A stretch of 64,000 nt of DNA from contig CM030859.1 in NCBI GenBank assembly GCA_018105865.1, positions 4,640,343-4,704,342 on the forward strand, read 5' to 3'. Position 1 is the stretch's first letter. The number at the start of each line of letters is the position of its first letter. The DNA comes from Metaphire vulgaris (lineage: Eukaryota > Annelida > Clitellata > Crassiclitellata > Megascolecidae). The notes under the pieces are model-generated. The model ran no database searches and had not been told where the DNA came from. It saw only the letters and a list, made by a program, of their open reading frames with translations. Both the position numbers and the translations under genes were made by a program. Shown piece after piece: positions 12,053 to 24,378 of this stretch.

Positions 12053-12520
12053 TTATCGGGACGGGAGCAACAGTGGTTCTCACACAGAGCAGTCCCTACT
12101 GAATCACTTTAAACCTTGTTATATTATATATTATTATATATTATACATTATAATCGCTGACCAGCTCAGCGCTTCTTACACCTGGCGCCCGAACCGTAGA
12201 CTTTACAATGGATGGTTAGGAAGTCCGATGCAGAAAAGCGAAGTGATATGAGAAGGATCAGGCGTCTTTATTCACGATTCACGGCCTTGACAATTGCGGT
12301 GAATTGCCTGCAAATTAGTTGCTTAAGGGCAAATTTTTTACCTACTGCATTTTTTTTCAAGAATTTCTCAAGATTTTTTGCGAGACTGTGGGCATTTCTT
12401 GCCTCTTGTCTTCATAACATTATATTTTAAGACAAATGAACGATTCGGCTTTTTCTTCTCAGGCGTTGATTTCTTTTTAAGGTCTAAATACTTGAAATTA
12501 GTTTTAATAATAATTTTATG
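12053..12520. other. No gene seen
   Basis: AT-rich sequence with a short TATATTA run near 12119-12150. No supported gene. Confidence 0.5.
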
Positions 12521-12806
12521 CACGAAGTTAGCAGAGTGGTAACAGCGTTGGACGATGGAGCAGAAGGTCGCGGGTTCGATTCCTGCATGAGCCCTATGGT
12601 CGACTCAGCTTTACTCGCTAGATGGCGGTGGTAAACTGAGGATCAGCGTTAAGCTGCGAAGTAAAACGTGGGGCTGAGGAAAGTAAAGGCAACCTACCCC
12701 AGATAAATGGATTATACCACCTACGTCGCTGATTGCCTTAGACCGGAGATAAGCGCCGGAACCCAACGCTAGGACTCGAGTACGGGGACCTACCTTTACC
12801 CTTAAT
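12521..12806 (+). mobile_element. tRNA-headed SINE, near full length
   Basis: The head has A-box-like TAGCAGAGTGG and B-box GGTTCGATTCC. It is followed by a body (GTTAAGCTGCGAAGTAAAAC, GGCAACCTACCCCAGA, GGAGATAAGCGCCGG) and a tail of TTTACC. The body is shared with the 5S-headed copy at 34795. Confidence 0.82.
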
Positions 12807-12944
12807 GTTAATAAAACTCGTTTCATTTGCGTTGCTGGACAATTTTGCCACATCCATTATATTCAGGGCTATTAACCCAAAATCATGCCACATTGTAGTC
12901 TACATTACATTCTACTCAGGGTATTAGAAGTGGTACTACATTAC

Positions 12945-13015
12945 ATTCATTCATACATTCATTCTACATACATTCATACATTCATTCATACATTCATTCT
13001 ACATACATTCATTAC
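12945..13015 (+). repeat. CATTCATTCATA minisatellite
   Basis: Short array of CATTCAT(A/T)CATT units. Confidence 0.8.
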
Positions 13016-13248
13016 CCAGACTGTGTGTTGTGTGTGTTTTATAGACACATCCGTATCAAAGACGATGAGCGCCTGTGTGTGTGTCTGTGCGTGTGTGTGT
13101 GGCTCCTCTCTCAATCGGGTTTGCCATCGGCTGTGGCGGAGTTATCCAGGCGAAATCATACTGTGAATGTTTTCTCTTTTTCGGAAAGAATGCTCAAAAA
13201 TGTCTGCGATTTTGTCGGCGAATTAGATCGTTTACCATTCGTTGGCAA

Positions 13249-13461
13249 CAGGGCCGGATTAAGGTCCGAGTGGGCCTGCATGGGGCTGAGAAAAAAAGGC
13301 CGTCGCCTATACTGAAAATCTCTGACAAGCAAAAAACGGTTATCTTCCTTCGAAATCGTGCTGACAAGCAAAAAAAGGTTATCTCGGAAATCGATTGGCC
13401 TACTTTCATGATGGGCGGGGGTGGCTACAGTCCCCTCAGCCCCCGCCTTAATATGGCCCTG
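13249..13461 (+). mobile_element. hAT-type MITE, CAGGGCCGGATTAAGG
   Basis: The 213-bp element has inverted ends CAGGGCCGGATTAAGG and CCTTAATATGGCCCTG and a perfect 8-bp duplication GTTGGCAA. It carries two GACAAGCAAAAAA words. Confidence 0.9.
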
Positions 13462-13956
13462 GTTGGCAATAAGACATTGCGTGATGTGGCTCAGTGCAAA
13501 TGCACTTAACAATGCGTTCAGTCGGACACCGGCCTAATGCGTTTTCCTTATGTTTATTCGCTCTCCACTCTTTCGATCTGTAATGGCCGTAATTGAAACG
13601 GAGACCGCTAAATGAGATATTATAGTCTTTCGCTGTTGCGTGAGTTCTGAGCATCTGACAGAATTTCGTCTAAGAGATTTCCGCGAAATTTTTGTGTTCC
13701 TTCTTCTTAAAAGTCTCTTTCTGAATTGTGCGCGATGATTCAATTAAAGAGTCCACCGTATAACCCACGCTGTAATCGAGTAGCCACATGACATTAATAT
13801 TAGGACACTGTATGAGGGTGGCGTAGCCAGGATTTCCACTGTTGTATGATGAACTGCGATACATCAGCTCAGTTTCACGATTGAACTTCTTGGTGGGTCG
13901 AAGTCCTAGTCGAAGGTCGATGCCACAGAATATGAAGAACCACCAGTCTTCCCTCA

Positions 13957-14100
13957 CAGTGGCGTAGCCAGGATTTCGGAAGAGGGGTTTGGTTTTGATC
14001 GTAACCAACTTCCAAAAAACTTTACAAGAAAAAGTCATCCTCATCTTTCCTTCTTGAATTTTTCTTTTGCAGATGCTGACAAGCAAAAAGTTCGTCATCT
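13957..14100 (+). mobile_element. hAT-type MITE left end, CAGTGGCGTAGCC family
   Basis: CAGTGGCGTAGCCAGGATTT and the following 100 bases match the inverted right end of 37134-37403. A second, weaker left end lies at 13816. The right end was replaced by the microsatellite that follows. Confidence 0.55.
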
Positions 14101-14152
14101 TACACCTTTACATTCTATAGCACTTAGAAATTTGGGGTTGGCAACCAAACAA

Positions 14153-14355
<203 letters not shown>

Positions 14356-14659
14356 ATGTTCTACAAACCGTCTAATCCTATCAATAATAACGAGAGATTG
14401 GTTGTCCATGTGACAGTCAGTCATAAAATTTAATAAATTTCCTAATCGTTTTTGATTGTCTTTGTGATTCGGATTTTCCCATTTGTGTTGCTCTCGATGT
14501 CAGTTGGCATAAAATTCTACGTTGACCGTTAACGACTCTAATCATGCGCCATAAAATGTCATGAATATTCATGCGCCATACATCTATAATGTGCACTAGT
14601 GTGCACTAAGTAGCCTAGGGCCTACAGATTGACTTCATTAAAACGTGGGGGCTGAAAGA

Positions 14660-15230
14660 TAGCAGATTTGTAACACGCTTGAGCAGCACGCCTACGGAAC
14701 GGGTTCAACTCCCGCAGGAGCCCCTAAAATCAACTCAGCCTTCATTCGCATGAGCAGGCCCTCCGAGAGAAATTCCGGGTCCCTGTGCAGAATGGTCGAC
14801 GGGCCCTTGAGAAGTAATAATTTCCTGACGACCTTTTTTTCTTGGCTCGTCAGCCGTCCCGGGCCCCCTTCTGCTCGCCGGGCCCCTCTGCTGGACTGAC
14901 ATTTTAACCATTCTTTAGTGTTATTATTCATTTTATTGTTAATTATGGGGCGTATTCATCATCGGCCCGGGCCCTCCAGGCCGCCGGGCCCTGAGTGCAG
15001 TGATGTTCCCGGACCCCTGCCCCCTCTCGGAGGGCCTGCGCATGAGGACGGGTGCTAAATGAGTAACAGATTTGGCTGCGAAGGTAAAACGCGGTTCTGG
15101 AGAAATCAATGGCAAGCAACTCTATATTAATGGCGTAAGCCACCTGCGTCGCTGCTTACCTGACACCGGAGATCAGCGCCGGGCCCAGCGCTCGAAATCG
15201 AGTATGGGCGAACCTTTATCTTTACCTTTT
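14660..15230 (+). mobile_element. tRNA-headed SINE interrupted by a MITE
   Basis: The head carries GGTTCAACTCCCGC (B-box like). The body resumes at 15047 with GCGAAGGTAAAACGCGG and AGATCAGCGCCGG and ends in TTTATC/TTTACC. The gap is exactly the hAT element 14755-15038. Confidence 0.75.
14755..15038 (+). mobile_element. hAT-type MITE inserted in a SINE
   Basis: The 284-bp element has inverted ends CAGGCCCTCCGAGAG and CTCTCGGAGGGCCTG and a perfect 8-bp duplication CGCATGAG lying within SINE sequence. Confidence 0.92.
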
Positions 15231-15345
15231 CGTTATAACGTACATAGCGGGTCTGTAAAATCTAGTGCGTTATATCCGAGGCACGTTTTATCGAATGCCA
15301 TCCAAAACGGTAGCACGTCAAATGCATGGGGCAGTGAATCCAAAA

Positions 15346-15652
15346 CAGTGGCGGTTCCACGTGGGGAATGAGTGGGGATGCATCCTCCACCGGACTTTCC
15401 GACTTACTTTTTTTGCTTGTGAAACCTAATTTTTGGGTAAAAGTCTAGTAAAACTAACCGGGGGTGACCGGTTTTTTTGCTTGTCAACCTATTTTTCGGT
15501 AAAAGTGTAGTAAAATGAGGGATAAAATTCTCATTTCCACAGCCTTTTCCGGCAAAGTTTATTGATTTTTTTCTTTCTATTTTCACCCCTCCCCCACCAA
15601 CTTTCTATGAATTCATTCATCACCCCACCAAGAAACTCTGGAGCCGCCACTG
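15346..15652 (-). mobile_element. hAT-type MITE, CAGTGGCGGTTCC family
   Basis: Inverted copy of the 5931-6261 family, with ends CAGTGGCGGTTCCAC and GGAGCCGCCACTG. It has two TTTTTTTGCTTGT words. I see no matching 8-bp flanks, so one end may have been altered. Confidence 0.75.
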
Positions 15653-15707
15653 GAGGATACGTAGGGAGATTTAATCATCCGTGTGGACAGTTAGGATGGA
15701 TACAATC

Positions 15708-15711
<4 letters not shown>

Positions 15712-15755
<44 letters not shown>
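15712..15755 (+). repeat. AT dinucleotide repeat
   Basis: (AT)n flanked on both sides by GGATACAATCAGATATA, a short direct repeat. Confidence 0.9.
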
Positions 15756-15757
<2 letters not shown>

Positions 15758-15886
15758 ATACAATCAGATATAGCAATTGGTTTTGTCTTGAGTTTAGTGC
15801 GGGGTGTAATTTAGAAAGATTTTTAGATGGTAACAGCAGTGAGATAAATCCAAGTCTCAATTTCTGTCATCTGCAGTAATTTCATT

Positions 15887-16138
15887 CAGAGGCGTAGCGA
15901 GGGGCAGTGGGCATATGCCCCAGGGCGCCGAGGTGAGGGGGCGCCAAAATCGGGTTTTTGGATAAACAGCAAACAAGAAGAAGCAATTGCGCCGACGCCT
16001 GTCAGGAACATAGGGAGAGTTGCGGAGGGGCGCCGAATGAACGCATGTGATGACGGTGACCTTTTTTGCTCGTCAGGAGTTAATGGCAAGAACAGTACAC
16101 CTTGCCTCCTGGCGGCGTATACACTCGCTACGCCTCAG
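15887..16138 (+). mobile_element. hAT-type MITE, CAGAGGCGTAGCG family
   Basis: Ends CAGAGGCGTAGCGAGGGG and CGCTACGCCTCAG with a perfect 8-bp duplication ATTTCATT. Contains CCTTTTTTGCTCGTCAGG. Confidence 0.88.
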
Positions 16139-17210
16139 ATTTCATTTCTATTTTCATTTCTATTCTATTTCTATTCATTTCTATTTTCAATCTTATTTTG
16201 GATCATTGGGTTGAGTCGATTGATGTTGACTTTTATCCTAATTATGGTTGCGATGTCCCTGTCTCAAAAATACTGGACACCCGTGAAGGTGAACAATGCA
16301 ATTAACGTAACAAGATGGACAATGGAAAAAAATTATATCAAATATTTGGTCAAAGCAAATAGGCTAGATTACAACTTGCTGATTGTACAAGTTCATTCTT
16401 AATTTCAAATCCGTTTTCTCAAAATTTACTTTTTTGGATAGACCTCTCTGGTCATCAGTGCCTCAAATAACACAGGCTACATTGTAAATATAAACAGTTT
16501 ACAGGATCTTACCCATAGAGCAATGAACAGGAAAGAATGGCAGAAAACTGCGGAGATGGCATTATACACCAACAGGCGTAGAGCCCACGGTTAATGATGA
16601 TGATGAAATATAATAATAAAATTGTTATTGCCCCTTTAAATATAGGCCTATGTAAACTATACCGTATACAACTAAGAACTAAAAGAAACTGTTGCATGAC
16701 TTTGTATTTATTTACTGGACTCGGCTGCTTATATTAATATCTTGTTTTTTAAATATTGTAAAATTTAGTCCTACCTAAAAAAATTGCATCTCATTAATTC
16801 TCTTCCATGTAGCCAATAGATCGGTGTGCCAACAGCATTAGAGCCAATACAGGCCCTTATAAAAGTATACAGTGCAGCTGACAATACCAGTATTACGGGG
16901 GACATTAGGGTTAACAAACTCAGCCAACGAGTTGGAACACGCCTGATCAATTCATGAAATTCTGCCTGACAAAATTTCAAATCATTCTTTTAACTCTTCG
17001 CGCTCTTTGACCGGATGGGAAAATTCATCAAAAACTTTTAAAACCTGATTAAATTTCTACGACTTGAAAATTCACGACTAATGTTTAAAAGTTCGCAAAT
17101 ACGGTAAATAAAATAAAATCTGCAAAATTAAAATCAAATTGAATGTGGGTGCAGACTTGACGCTTCTGATCTTATACAAGTCAATACTTTGAAGTTTGAC
17201 ACCTGAAAAT
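16139..17210. other. No gene seen
   Basis: AT-rich. The only notable runs are TTTCTATTTC repeats at 16140-16190. No supported gene. Confidence 0.5.
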
Positions 17211-17605
17211 ACAAAGTATCTTAGTTTGCGTAACCACCCCAACCCACTTTAGAGTCCCACAGCATTTTTTTAAAATGAATCTTATTTCGACCATTTTGCT
17301 CTGAAACTCCAATAACAATACGGATTATCTTAGGATGTCCGCCTTCAACGTTTTGACACCAACCGGTTAAGCGATTTCGCCGTACTCATAGGGTTTTTAA
17401 GACGCGTAAAAAGGTATGTTCATGGAAATTTTTAAAAATGTAATTTTAAAAAAATTTCAATACCTTTTGTCTTATTTGGCAAAAATATGAATTATTATGC
17501 CTAATATTATATATTTGCCACATTTTCATTCGAATCGAATCAGAGCTTTGTTTTGCATTTTATTTAAAACTCAGAAAAACGATATTCGACCTATAGATTC
17601 TTTAT
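17210..17605 (-). mobile_element. Fragment of the AAACATTTTGGAAC hAT family
   Basis: Words such as CCGGTTAAGCGATTT, ACGCGTAA and TTCGAATCGAATCAGAGCTT match 37880-38180 in inverted orientation. Confidence 0.55.
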
Positions 17606-17670
17606 CGGAATCACAAATATAGGAAAATTAATTATAGCCTTAATGAAAATTTAAATATTATTGATTAGTC

Positions 17671-19334
17671 CAGTGGGCGATAAACTACGGCCCGCGGGCG
17701 GGTTCCATGCGGCCCGCCAGACCATTTAGAAATATGCAGAAAGTGAGAGATGATTTGAAATTATTTTAGAGAAAGTTTGAAAAACATGTCATTTTATATG
17801 AAAATCATGGAAATGGTTATTAAAAATTCGATGTTTGAGCAGCAAATAGTAAAATAGTTAATATCGTAATGCTACTGTGCTAGTATAGATAAAATAAATG
17901 ATACTAAAATGCCTAAACTTTAGTTGTAAATGCTAGCTTCATTAATAAAATTTATGCTGTATGTAAGCATCTTAATTATACAAATTTTTGCTTTTTGTTT
18001 GTGAGGCCCGCCTAATGTAGTATTAGGTTTCATGCGGCCCGTTAGTGAAAAAGTTTGCCCACCTCAGAGTTGTCCATGGGTCGGTTTTGTCAACCCAAAC
18101 CCAACCCATCAAATTTCCAAACCAACCCAATCCAACCCAAACAAAATTCATGTTTTCTGACCCAAACCCAACCCAACCCATCCATACAAAAACGTGAAAG
18201 TACAATCGCAATTTTAAAAACATACATACATTCAAGCACATAAATAGTTATTTGCTTATTTCGAGTTGTTATTGCAACAAACCGGAAATTCATCATTCTC
18301 ATAATTGATAAACAATGATTGTATTAATACCAGCGTCGCCGTGATGTGATGCATTTAATTCAATGTATGTATGTATGTATGTATGTATGTATGTCGAAAT
18401 GTATTCGAAACAACCATAGTGCCGTAACATAGACTGGTCAAAGAAGCACGTTGCGTCGGCAGTAATGGGGTTTGACTTCCCAAACCGCTTCAGGAAGTTA
18501 AAAATAGATGGAACCACATTAATAAAATGTTTCGTCGGTAGCCAGGGGTAACCCCCTCCCTCTTGGCTACGCTGTTGGACATCGATTCGCTTGATCAGTT
18601 TTTACAGACAAGAAGAATAGTTCACTGTTAAAAGACTGGATGGAACACAATTACAGTTACTGAGAACACACACACACAGACACACACAGACAGATACACA
18701 CACAGCTCTAAAAGGAAGAAAGCAAGGACAAATATCATGAAGAAAATCTATAATTATATAGTAGAGATAAGGCATCCAACCTGTCTTTTGCATAGTTGTT
18801 CTGATGGAATTTCGACCAGAACAAAGCGACTGATTAATACATTTATTAAACTAGATCGCAAAATATTTGACTGAGAAACATAACAGGTAAAACTGTTGTG
18901 CACCTTCCCACATGGAGCCCTAAGCACGTGCTTAGTATGCTTAATGGTTAATCCAGCTCTGCTATTGTCAACTGGCCGTGGTCGGTTTATAAAAGGAATG
19001 CGTTAAAACAAGTCAACAACAGTCGTTCACATGATTTGATCTATCTGAATAGCTATTGTCCACTGTTTACTACAGACTTCTGAATGCACTGCCTACGATG
19101 GAATGTAGGCTAACGTATATGGCGCCATTTTTAATGACATAATACAAGAATCTAATACTTTGTCAACGCAGAAAACTGAAAACCTATATTTAACGTGGTT
19201 AACAGAATAACTGGTGCAGATTTACGAAACCTAACCCAACCCAACTCATCATTTTTTTAAAAATCTCGACCCAAACCCAACCCAACCCAACCCATGGGTT
19301 AACCCAACCCATGGACAACTCTGGCCCACCTCTG
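17671..19334 (+). mobile_element. Outer hAT element of a nested pair
   Basis: Ends CAGTGGGCGATAAACTACGG and AAGTTTGCCCACC..TCTG. A perfect 8-bp duplication GATTAGTC lies at 17663-17670 and 19335-19342. Without the inner insertion it is about 400 bp. It carries GGCCCGC words near both ends. Confidence 0.9.
18065..19323 (+). mobile_element. Inner hAT element with AACCC-word ends
   Basis: 1,259 bp. Ends CAGAGTTGTCCATGGGT and ACCCATGGACAACTCTG are perfect inverses, with a perfect 8-bp duplication GCCCACCT. Both ends carry (AACCCAACCC) runs and an ATGT microsatellite lies at 18364-18393. No transposase frame. Fragments of the family lie at 54717, 56890 and 63437. Confidence 0.92.
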
Positions 19335-19341
19335 GATTAGT

Positions 19342-19615
19342 CTAACAGAGTGGTAACAACGTTTGACAATGGAGCAGGAGGTCGCGGGTTCGATTCCCGA
19401 AGAAGCCCTAAAGGTCGACTCAGCCTTTTTCGCGGTGGTAAAATGAGGAGCAGTGGTAAAAATCCCTGCGATAAGTCAAACAGGTACGCTACGCGATACA
19501 CTAGCCCCGTATCCGTGGCATTGCGTGCCTGGCTGAGGACTATAGCAACGGAGATCAGCGCCGCCCTATAAGCCCGTGAGGCTCGGGAAGGACTTTGACT
19601 TTGACTTGACTTTGA
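19342..19615 (+). mobile_element. tRNA-headed SINE, variant body
   Basis: Head TAACAGAGTGGTAACAACG with B box GGGTTCGATTCCCG. The body differs from the 12521 copy for about 90 bases, then returns to GGAGATCAGCGCCG. Tail of TTTGACT units. Confidence 0.72.
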
Positions 19616-19730
19616 GTCTACTGATTATGTTTATTTACTAGTATTTCATTAATTGGTTATAATTAACTAATTGGCAGTGTTGTAAAGTATTTAAATACCC
19701 TATTTGTTTATAGGGCCCAGAGGCGGATCT

Positions 19731-19793
19731 GTTTGTAACTTTGAAATTGCGTTCACGCAGTTCGTTTGGACGAGTTACCACATTAATCAGTAC

Positions 19794-19877
<84 letters not shown>
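19731..19877 (+). mobile_element. LINE 3' tail with AAT array
   Basis: GCGTTCACGCAGTTCGTTTG followed by GACGAGTTACCACATTAATC matches the inverted tail of the LINE at 2025-2060. The tail runs into (AAT)n from 19797. Confidence 0.7.
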
Positions 19878-19878
<1 letters not shown>

Positions 19879-20364
19879 GGGCAGAACGGCGCCTTTTTGT
19901 TTCTCATGATTTTCGTCAAGTTGAGGGGCACCATCAGTATGTTTTGTCTCCGGGCCCCGTGCACCCTATTTCCGCCCCTGATAGGGTCCAGCGTTTCGAA
20001 CGCCAACGGTGTGAATGCATAGTTTGGGAGTGTCTGGCTATTCGGCCCGGACCTAGACGACATGACGGACCGTGAGATCCATCGGAGGTCACGAGTATAG
20101 TGGCGTGCCAAGAATGGCGGATGCTTATTTGCGTGCTATCAATCTGGATCAAATAAAGCCATAATCCGAAACGACAAACTTCCGCTAACATTCAAATGAG
20201 CCTTTGTGACGGAAACTGTATACAAATGAATATAAGTTCCGTATCGGACAACTGCTTTGATGTCTTAGCTTTCATAGAATATTGCTGAAAAAACGAGTTA
20301 CCCTAATGATCTTTTCTTCTTTTTTCATCAACGACATTACCTGATATATTTGATGGAGCGGGAC

Positions 20365-21240
20365 GATGACAGAGAGGGAACACTCTGAAGAGGTACGCTG
20401 ACGGAACGGGATCGAGTCCCGCTGGAGCCCTAAGGTCAACCGTCAACTCAGTCGCTAGAAGGCGGATGTAAAATTGAGGAGCAGTTCTTGGCTGAGAAGT
20501 AAACGTTAGCCTGAAGGAAGGTAATGGTAACGCACCCCAGCTCAATGGCTTACACCAGTGCTGCCAGAGATTCCAGCTGGCGTGAAAGAATTTCAGAATT
20601 TTACTATTATTTTAATTTTTTGTTCCCTTCCTAAAAATTTTGCCGGATGAGCAAGTGTAAAAATGGCGTCATATATAGACCTCACCACAGCTGCACAGCA
20701 GCCTGATTGCCTACAATACAATATATCGGACATCCATTTTTATATAACGTTGCGCGCGCAACGATACAACTGCCAGAAATTAACGTCTTTCGTTGACGTC
20801 ACCGTCCTTGCGACCTTTACAATGTAAAAACAACAGCGTCTGAGCGCGCAAGGATACATTTGACCCAATTACCGTTTTGAAAACGCTTGAGATGTTTAGT
20901 AAAACAGATTTGAAAAACCATCTATGAAATTTGAAATGGATATTTTTTGGCAAGATTGAGAAAATGCAAGGTGAAACGACACTAAGGAAAACAACGGCGA
21001 GAATCTGTCTATGAACGTTACTTTCGCGTTTTGTTACATCTACATATCATTATATGTGACTGCAGACCCGGCAGCTTAATATTTAATAAATTGTTGGTTG
21101 GTTTTGTTATTTTATGAAGTTCGTGAAAAAAATTTGTTCTGTTTAGTGTTCCGCGAGGTAAAAAGTTTGCGAGACACTGGCTTACACCAACTACGTCGCT
21201 GATTGCCTAAAAACTGGATATAAACGCCGGCCCCCAACGC
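20365..21240 (+). mobile_element. tRNA-headed SINE interrupted by a MITE
   Basis: Head with GGGATCGAGTCCCG, body to 20555, resuming at 21188 with ACTACGTCGCTGATTGCC and ending near 21240. The gap equals the hAT element 20556-21179 plus its duplicated site. Confidence 0.75.
20556..21179 (+). mobile_element. hAT-type element inserted in a SINE
   Basis: 624 bp. Ends CAGTGCTGCCAGAG and TTTGCGAGACACTG, with perfect 8-bp duplication GCTTACAC inside SINE sequence. Contains CGCGCAA(C/G)GATACA repeats at 20753 and 20847. Confidence 0.88.
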
Positions 21241-21345
21241 TTTTTAAAAACAGATTGAAAAACCATCTATTTCTATTTCCTTTGTAAAGCGCCTTTGTCT
21301 TTGGCCCCGCCATGCTTACGGCGCTATATAAATAGTTCGGTATAC
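21240..21345 (+). mobile_element. LINE 3' end fragment
   Basis: Frame FKNRLKNHLFLFPL then stop, followed by the tail CATGCTTACGGCGCTATATA. The end of a reverse-transcriptase ORF. Confidence 0.65.
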
Positions 21346-22124
21346 ATATATACATGCATACATTGGAAGTTCAAGATTTGAATTTGGTATTGTCCTAAAT
21401 TGTTTGCCGCAGAATTGAAAAAATTCAAACTATAATAGCCGGAATAATTTATCCAAGACCAAGGTGACACTAAAATAACTGAATTTTCTCAAAAGATAAC
21501 AAGTAGTTGTTAAATATAATATATATACATTTCGCACCTGAAGGCATCAATAAATTTTTTAAGATATTGCACATTCGTTATTCGATTATTTAACTTGGCG
21601 ATGCACAAGGGACGACCAAGAACACTGCACGAGTTGACTCGAACTCATGACTATGATTCTTTATTTCACTAAGCGGTTAGACATTCAGACAAGCAGATTG
21701 GATCAGCAAGTTATAGGCATTCAGTTCGGTATATCCTAATTCCTTATATCTAATTAAGATGTCTGTCTAGTATAGGCAAATGTTAAAAACCTTTGGTCTA
21801 TGACTTATAACTCAGTCATTATGGTTATACAGTAACAACAGCGTACACATTCAGCCGATACAATACCGACATTTCTATAGTTTTCCTCAAAACGCATAAA
21901 CATTAATTACAAGACAATAGAAAGGTAGCACGAGCATGTTGAGGAGATATATCGCTATAGGTGAGACAATTCAATAGGGCGGTGATAAAACCATCGATTG
22001 CGTTGGTTATTGCGCATTCAATCAATGGAGATTGATTGCGTTGACCAATTGATTGATCAGTGTTCATCAATGTTCGCTCCTATAACTTTTCTGATTGTAC
22101 AGTACTGTCACTATCAGGTTAGTA
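21346..22124. other. 3' flank of receptor gene
   Basis: Probably 3' UTR and downstream sequence of the receptor gene. No other feature seen. Confidence 0.4.
21660..21665 (-). promoter_or_regulatory. Candidate poly(A) signal of receptor gene
   Basis: The minus strand reads AATAAA here, about 460 bases after the stop codon at 22125. It is a plausible 3'-UTR end, but no other evidence supports it. Confidence 0.35.
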
Positions 22125-22243
22125 TCAACCGGGGTTAGCTGTCTCATAGACGTGCGACTCTTCATCAGAAGACCGGTTAAGTCGTGTGTACCAAGTTTCC
22201 TCAGGAGCATCATTGACGCGCGTTTCTGTCCTCGGTTCAGGAT
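22125..22243 (-). CDS. Receptor last coding exon: cytoplasmic tail
   Basis: After acceptor CTGCTTTAATAG the exon reads PEPRTETRVNDAPEETWYTR followed by LNRSSDEESHVYETANPG and a TGA stop. Two tyrosines sit in signalling-like contexts (WYTRL and VYETA). The segment YTxLNRS is shared with the paralogous tail at 33378-33517. It needs one preceding base (phase 1) whereas the visible transmembrane exon supplies two. Confidence 0.6.
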
Positions 22244-24314
22244 CTATTAAAGCAGACAATTTGAAAACTAGATTCAAATCCGAGATTTCGGACATTGCCG
22301 AGTGCATGTCATAATGACATTTTAATAAACTACTGTAATTGTTAAATGAATATACAAATATCTCATTTTGATTGTGTCCAATACAGGTAATTCTGGATAT
22401 ATTCTATTAAAATACTGATCGCATATATTAATAAGTGAAGCTGACAGCTGGTTTTTATTCTAAACTTCTACAGGTTGGCGCAAAAAACCGTACTAGTCAC
22501 ATTTAGGTTTGCATTTATTATAGTCAGATTTTTGCGCCACCTTGTGTTTTCGAATACAGGAACATTATACCGCAAAAGATGGCCATCAGTAAATTTAAAA
22601 GCGCAATTGGTTTCAATTTTAGCGCAGAGCCAAAATAACGCAAGGCCGATCCACAGGTGGAATGCTGAAAGATTATCTTCCACAATTGAACGGATTCTAT
22701 TGTATACTATTTATGCCCGAAGCAAAATAATTGTTACAGCACACCTGCTTACTCACGCGCAAGTAGGCCTATTTGGGAATGCTGAGCTGAAAAATATGAA
22801 TATTCAAAGTTTAATAATTCTATTTTACCCTGATATTCCGTATTCGTTGACTGCATTTGAGATTCGTTGTGAATCCCTCCCATCCGCATCTCTTTTGGCT
22901 GTGATGAAGTCTGGCACCGTTTCTTTCTATAGAAATATCAGACTCCAGTTTCGTTAACCCCTTAACTGGGAACCCCGGATATATCCGTCCATTTTACATT
23001 GAGTTACAGTTAAATACCCAGTTAAAGGGTTAACGCAAGTATCTTTATGGAAATAACGATCATTTCAGATCATTTTGGTTAAATACAAGTAGATGATATC
23101 TAAAAGGCCGACTACCTTTCAGTTGCAACATACTCTATTTGGTTAGCAGGGCGCTACATGATTAACGATGCCGGAAGTGAGTTTATTAGGTACAGACCTT
23201 AGCCAGCGATTTACCGCAAAACATAATGCTTCAGCCTTAAGAGTTTGTTCTATCTCTGCGATCTCAATATGGAAAACTTATCGATAGGCTGAGCTTTGGC
23301 ATTAAAGACTGTATTTTAACATTCATAGTTCGTCATATAAAAAAGATGCAATTCTTCTTAATTATGTTCGTTGCTAATGCAATCACTTATGTAGCCTATA
23401 AATTGACACGAAGACTGATTCAAAATTGGACACCATTCTGCATATCTACACATGGCTTCTGGATATATTCATCCATTCGAGGCCCCGTTTTCTTAAATTA
23501 TAATTAAAGAAAATATAAATTTCTTGGAATTATTTGACGATTAGGCCGTCCAGAATATAGAATAACCAACCTGTAGCATAAAATTGCAGCTATTGCTATA
23601 ACAGCAAGAACACAGACGCATCCGAATACAACACCAATTATTATTCCAGTTGTAGAGGAACCTAAAGAGATCAGTATTGCATTCAATTTTAAAACTTTCT
23701 TTTAACATAATTTTATACACCCTAATTTAATGACAAATTAATTATGCTGCTAAAGCTCTCATGAGTTGTCTGTTGTCCGCAAATGTGTTGGAACTACTGT
23801 TTTGACATCATAGCAATCTGGGATTCGTGTTTCAAAACACTGACATAGTCTATGAAATAAGACCGTCATATTAACCCCTTAACCGTGTATTTAACTGTAA
23901 CTCAATGTAAAATGGATGGATATATCCGGGGTCCCCAGTTAAGGGGTTAAAGCCTGAGTATACCAGAGTTTGTAACAAGTTGAGCGCAGTAACCACCGGA
24001 CACTTGACAAATTTCCGAGGCCAGTGCTTACGTAATGGAATACAAGAGGGATCGTCAATATTGCATAAGCCTGATCCGATTATATGCCAGCCTAATCAAT
24101 ACGTCGATGTCTCCGAAGTATTATAAGAAATAGAATTTCTGCGGTGAAAGTAATTCAGGACCTGTTACGAGTCCTTTCGGATAATAGCCGCAGATGAAAC
24201 TTCCGACGGTGTTCGTACAAATGTAGACGTCCATTCCGCAGGCAGTGACCATATTCGAACACTCGTCAATATCTAAAGCAGCGTTCAACTTAAATATAAC
24301 GGTTAAAACGCAAC

Positions 24315-24378
<64 letters not shown>

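Noticed and set aside
13025..13512. Overlapping open frames suggesting a gene
   Set aside because: They are covered by the hAT MITE 13249-13461 and a GT-rich repeat.
22468..22683. 71-codon minus-strand frame in the last receptor intron as the missing cytoplasmic exon
   Set aside because: It begins inside a mariner-type MITE and has no splice sites with the needed phases.
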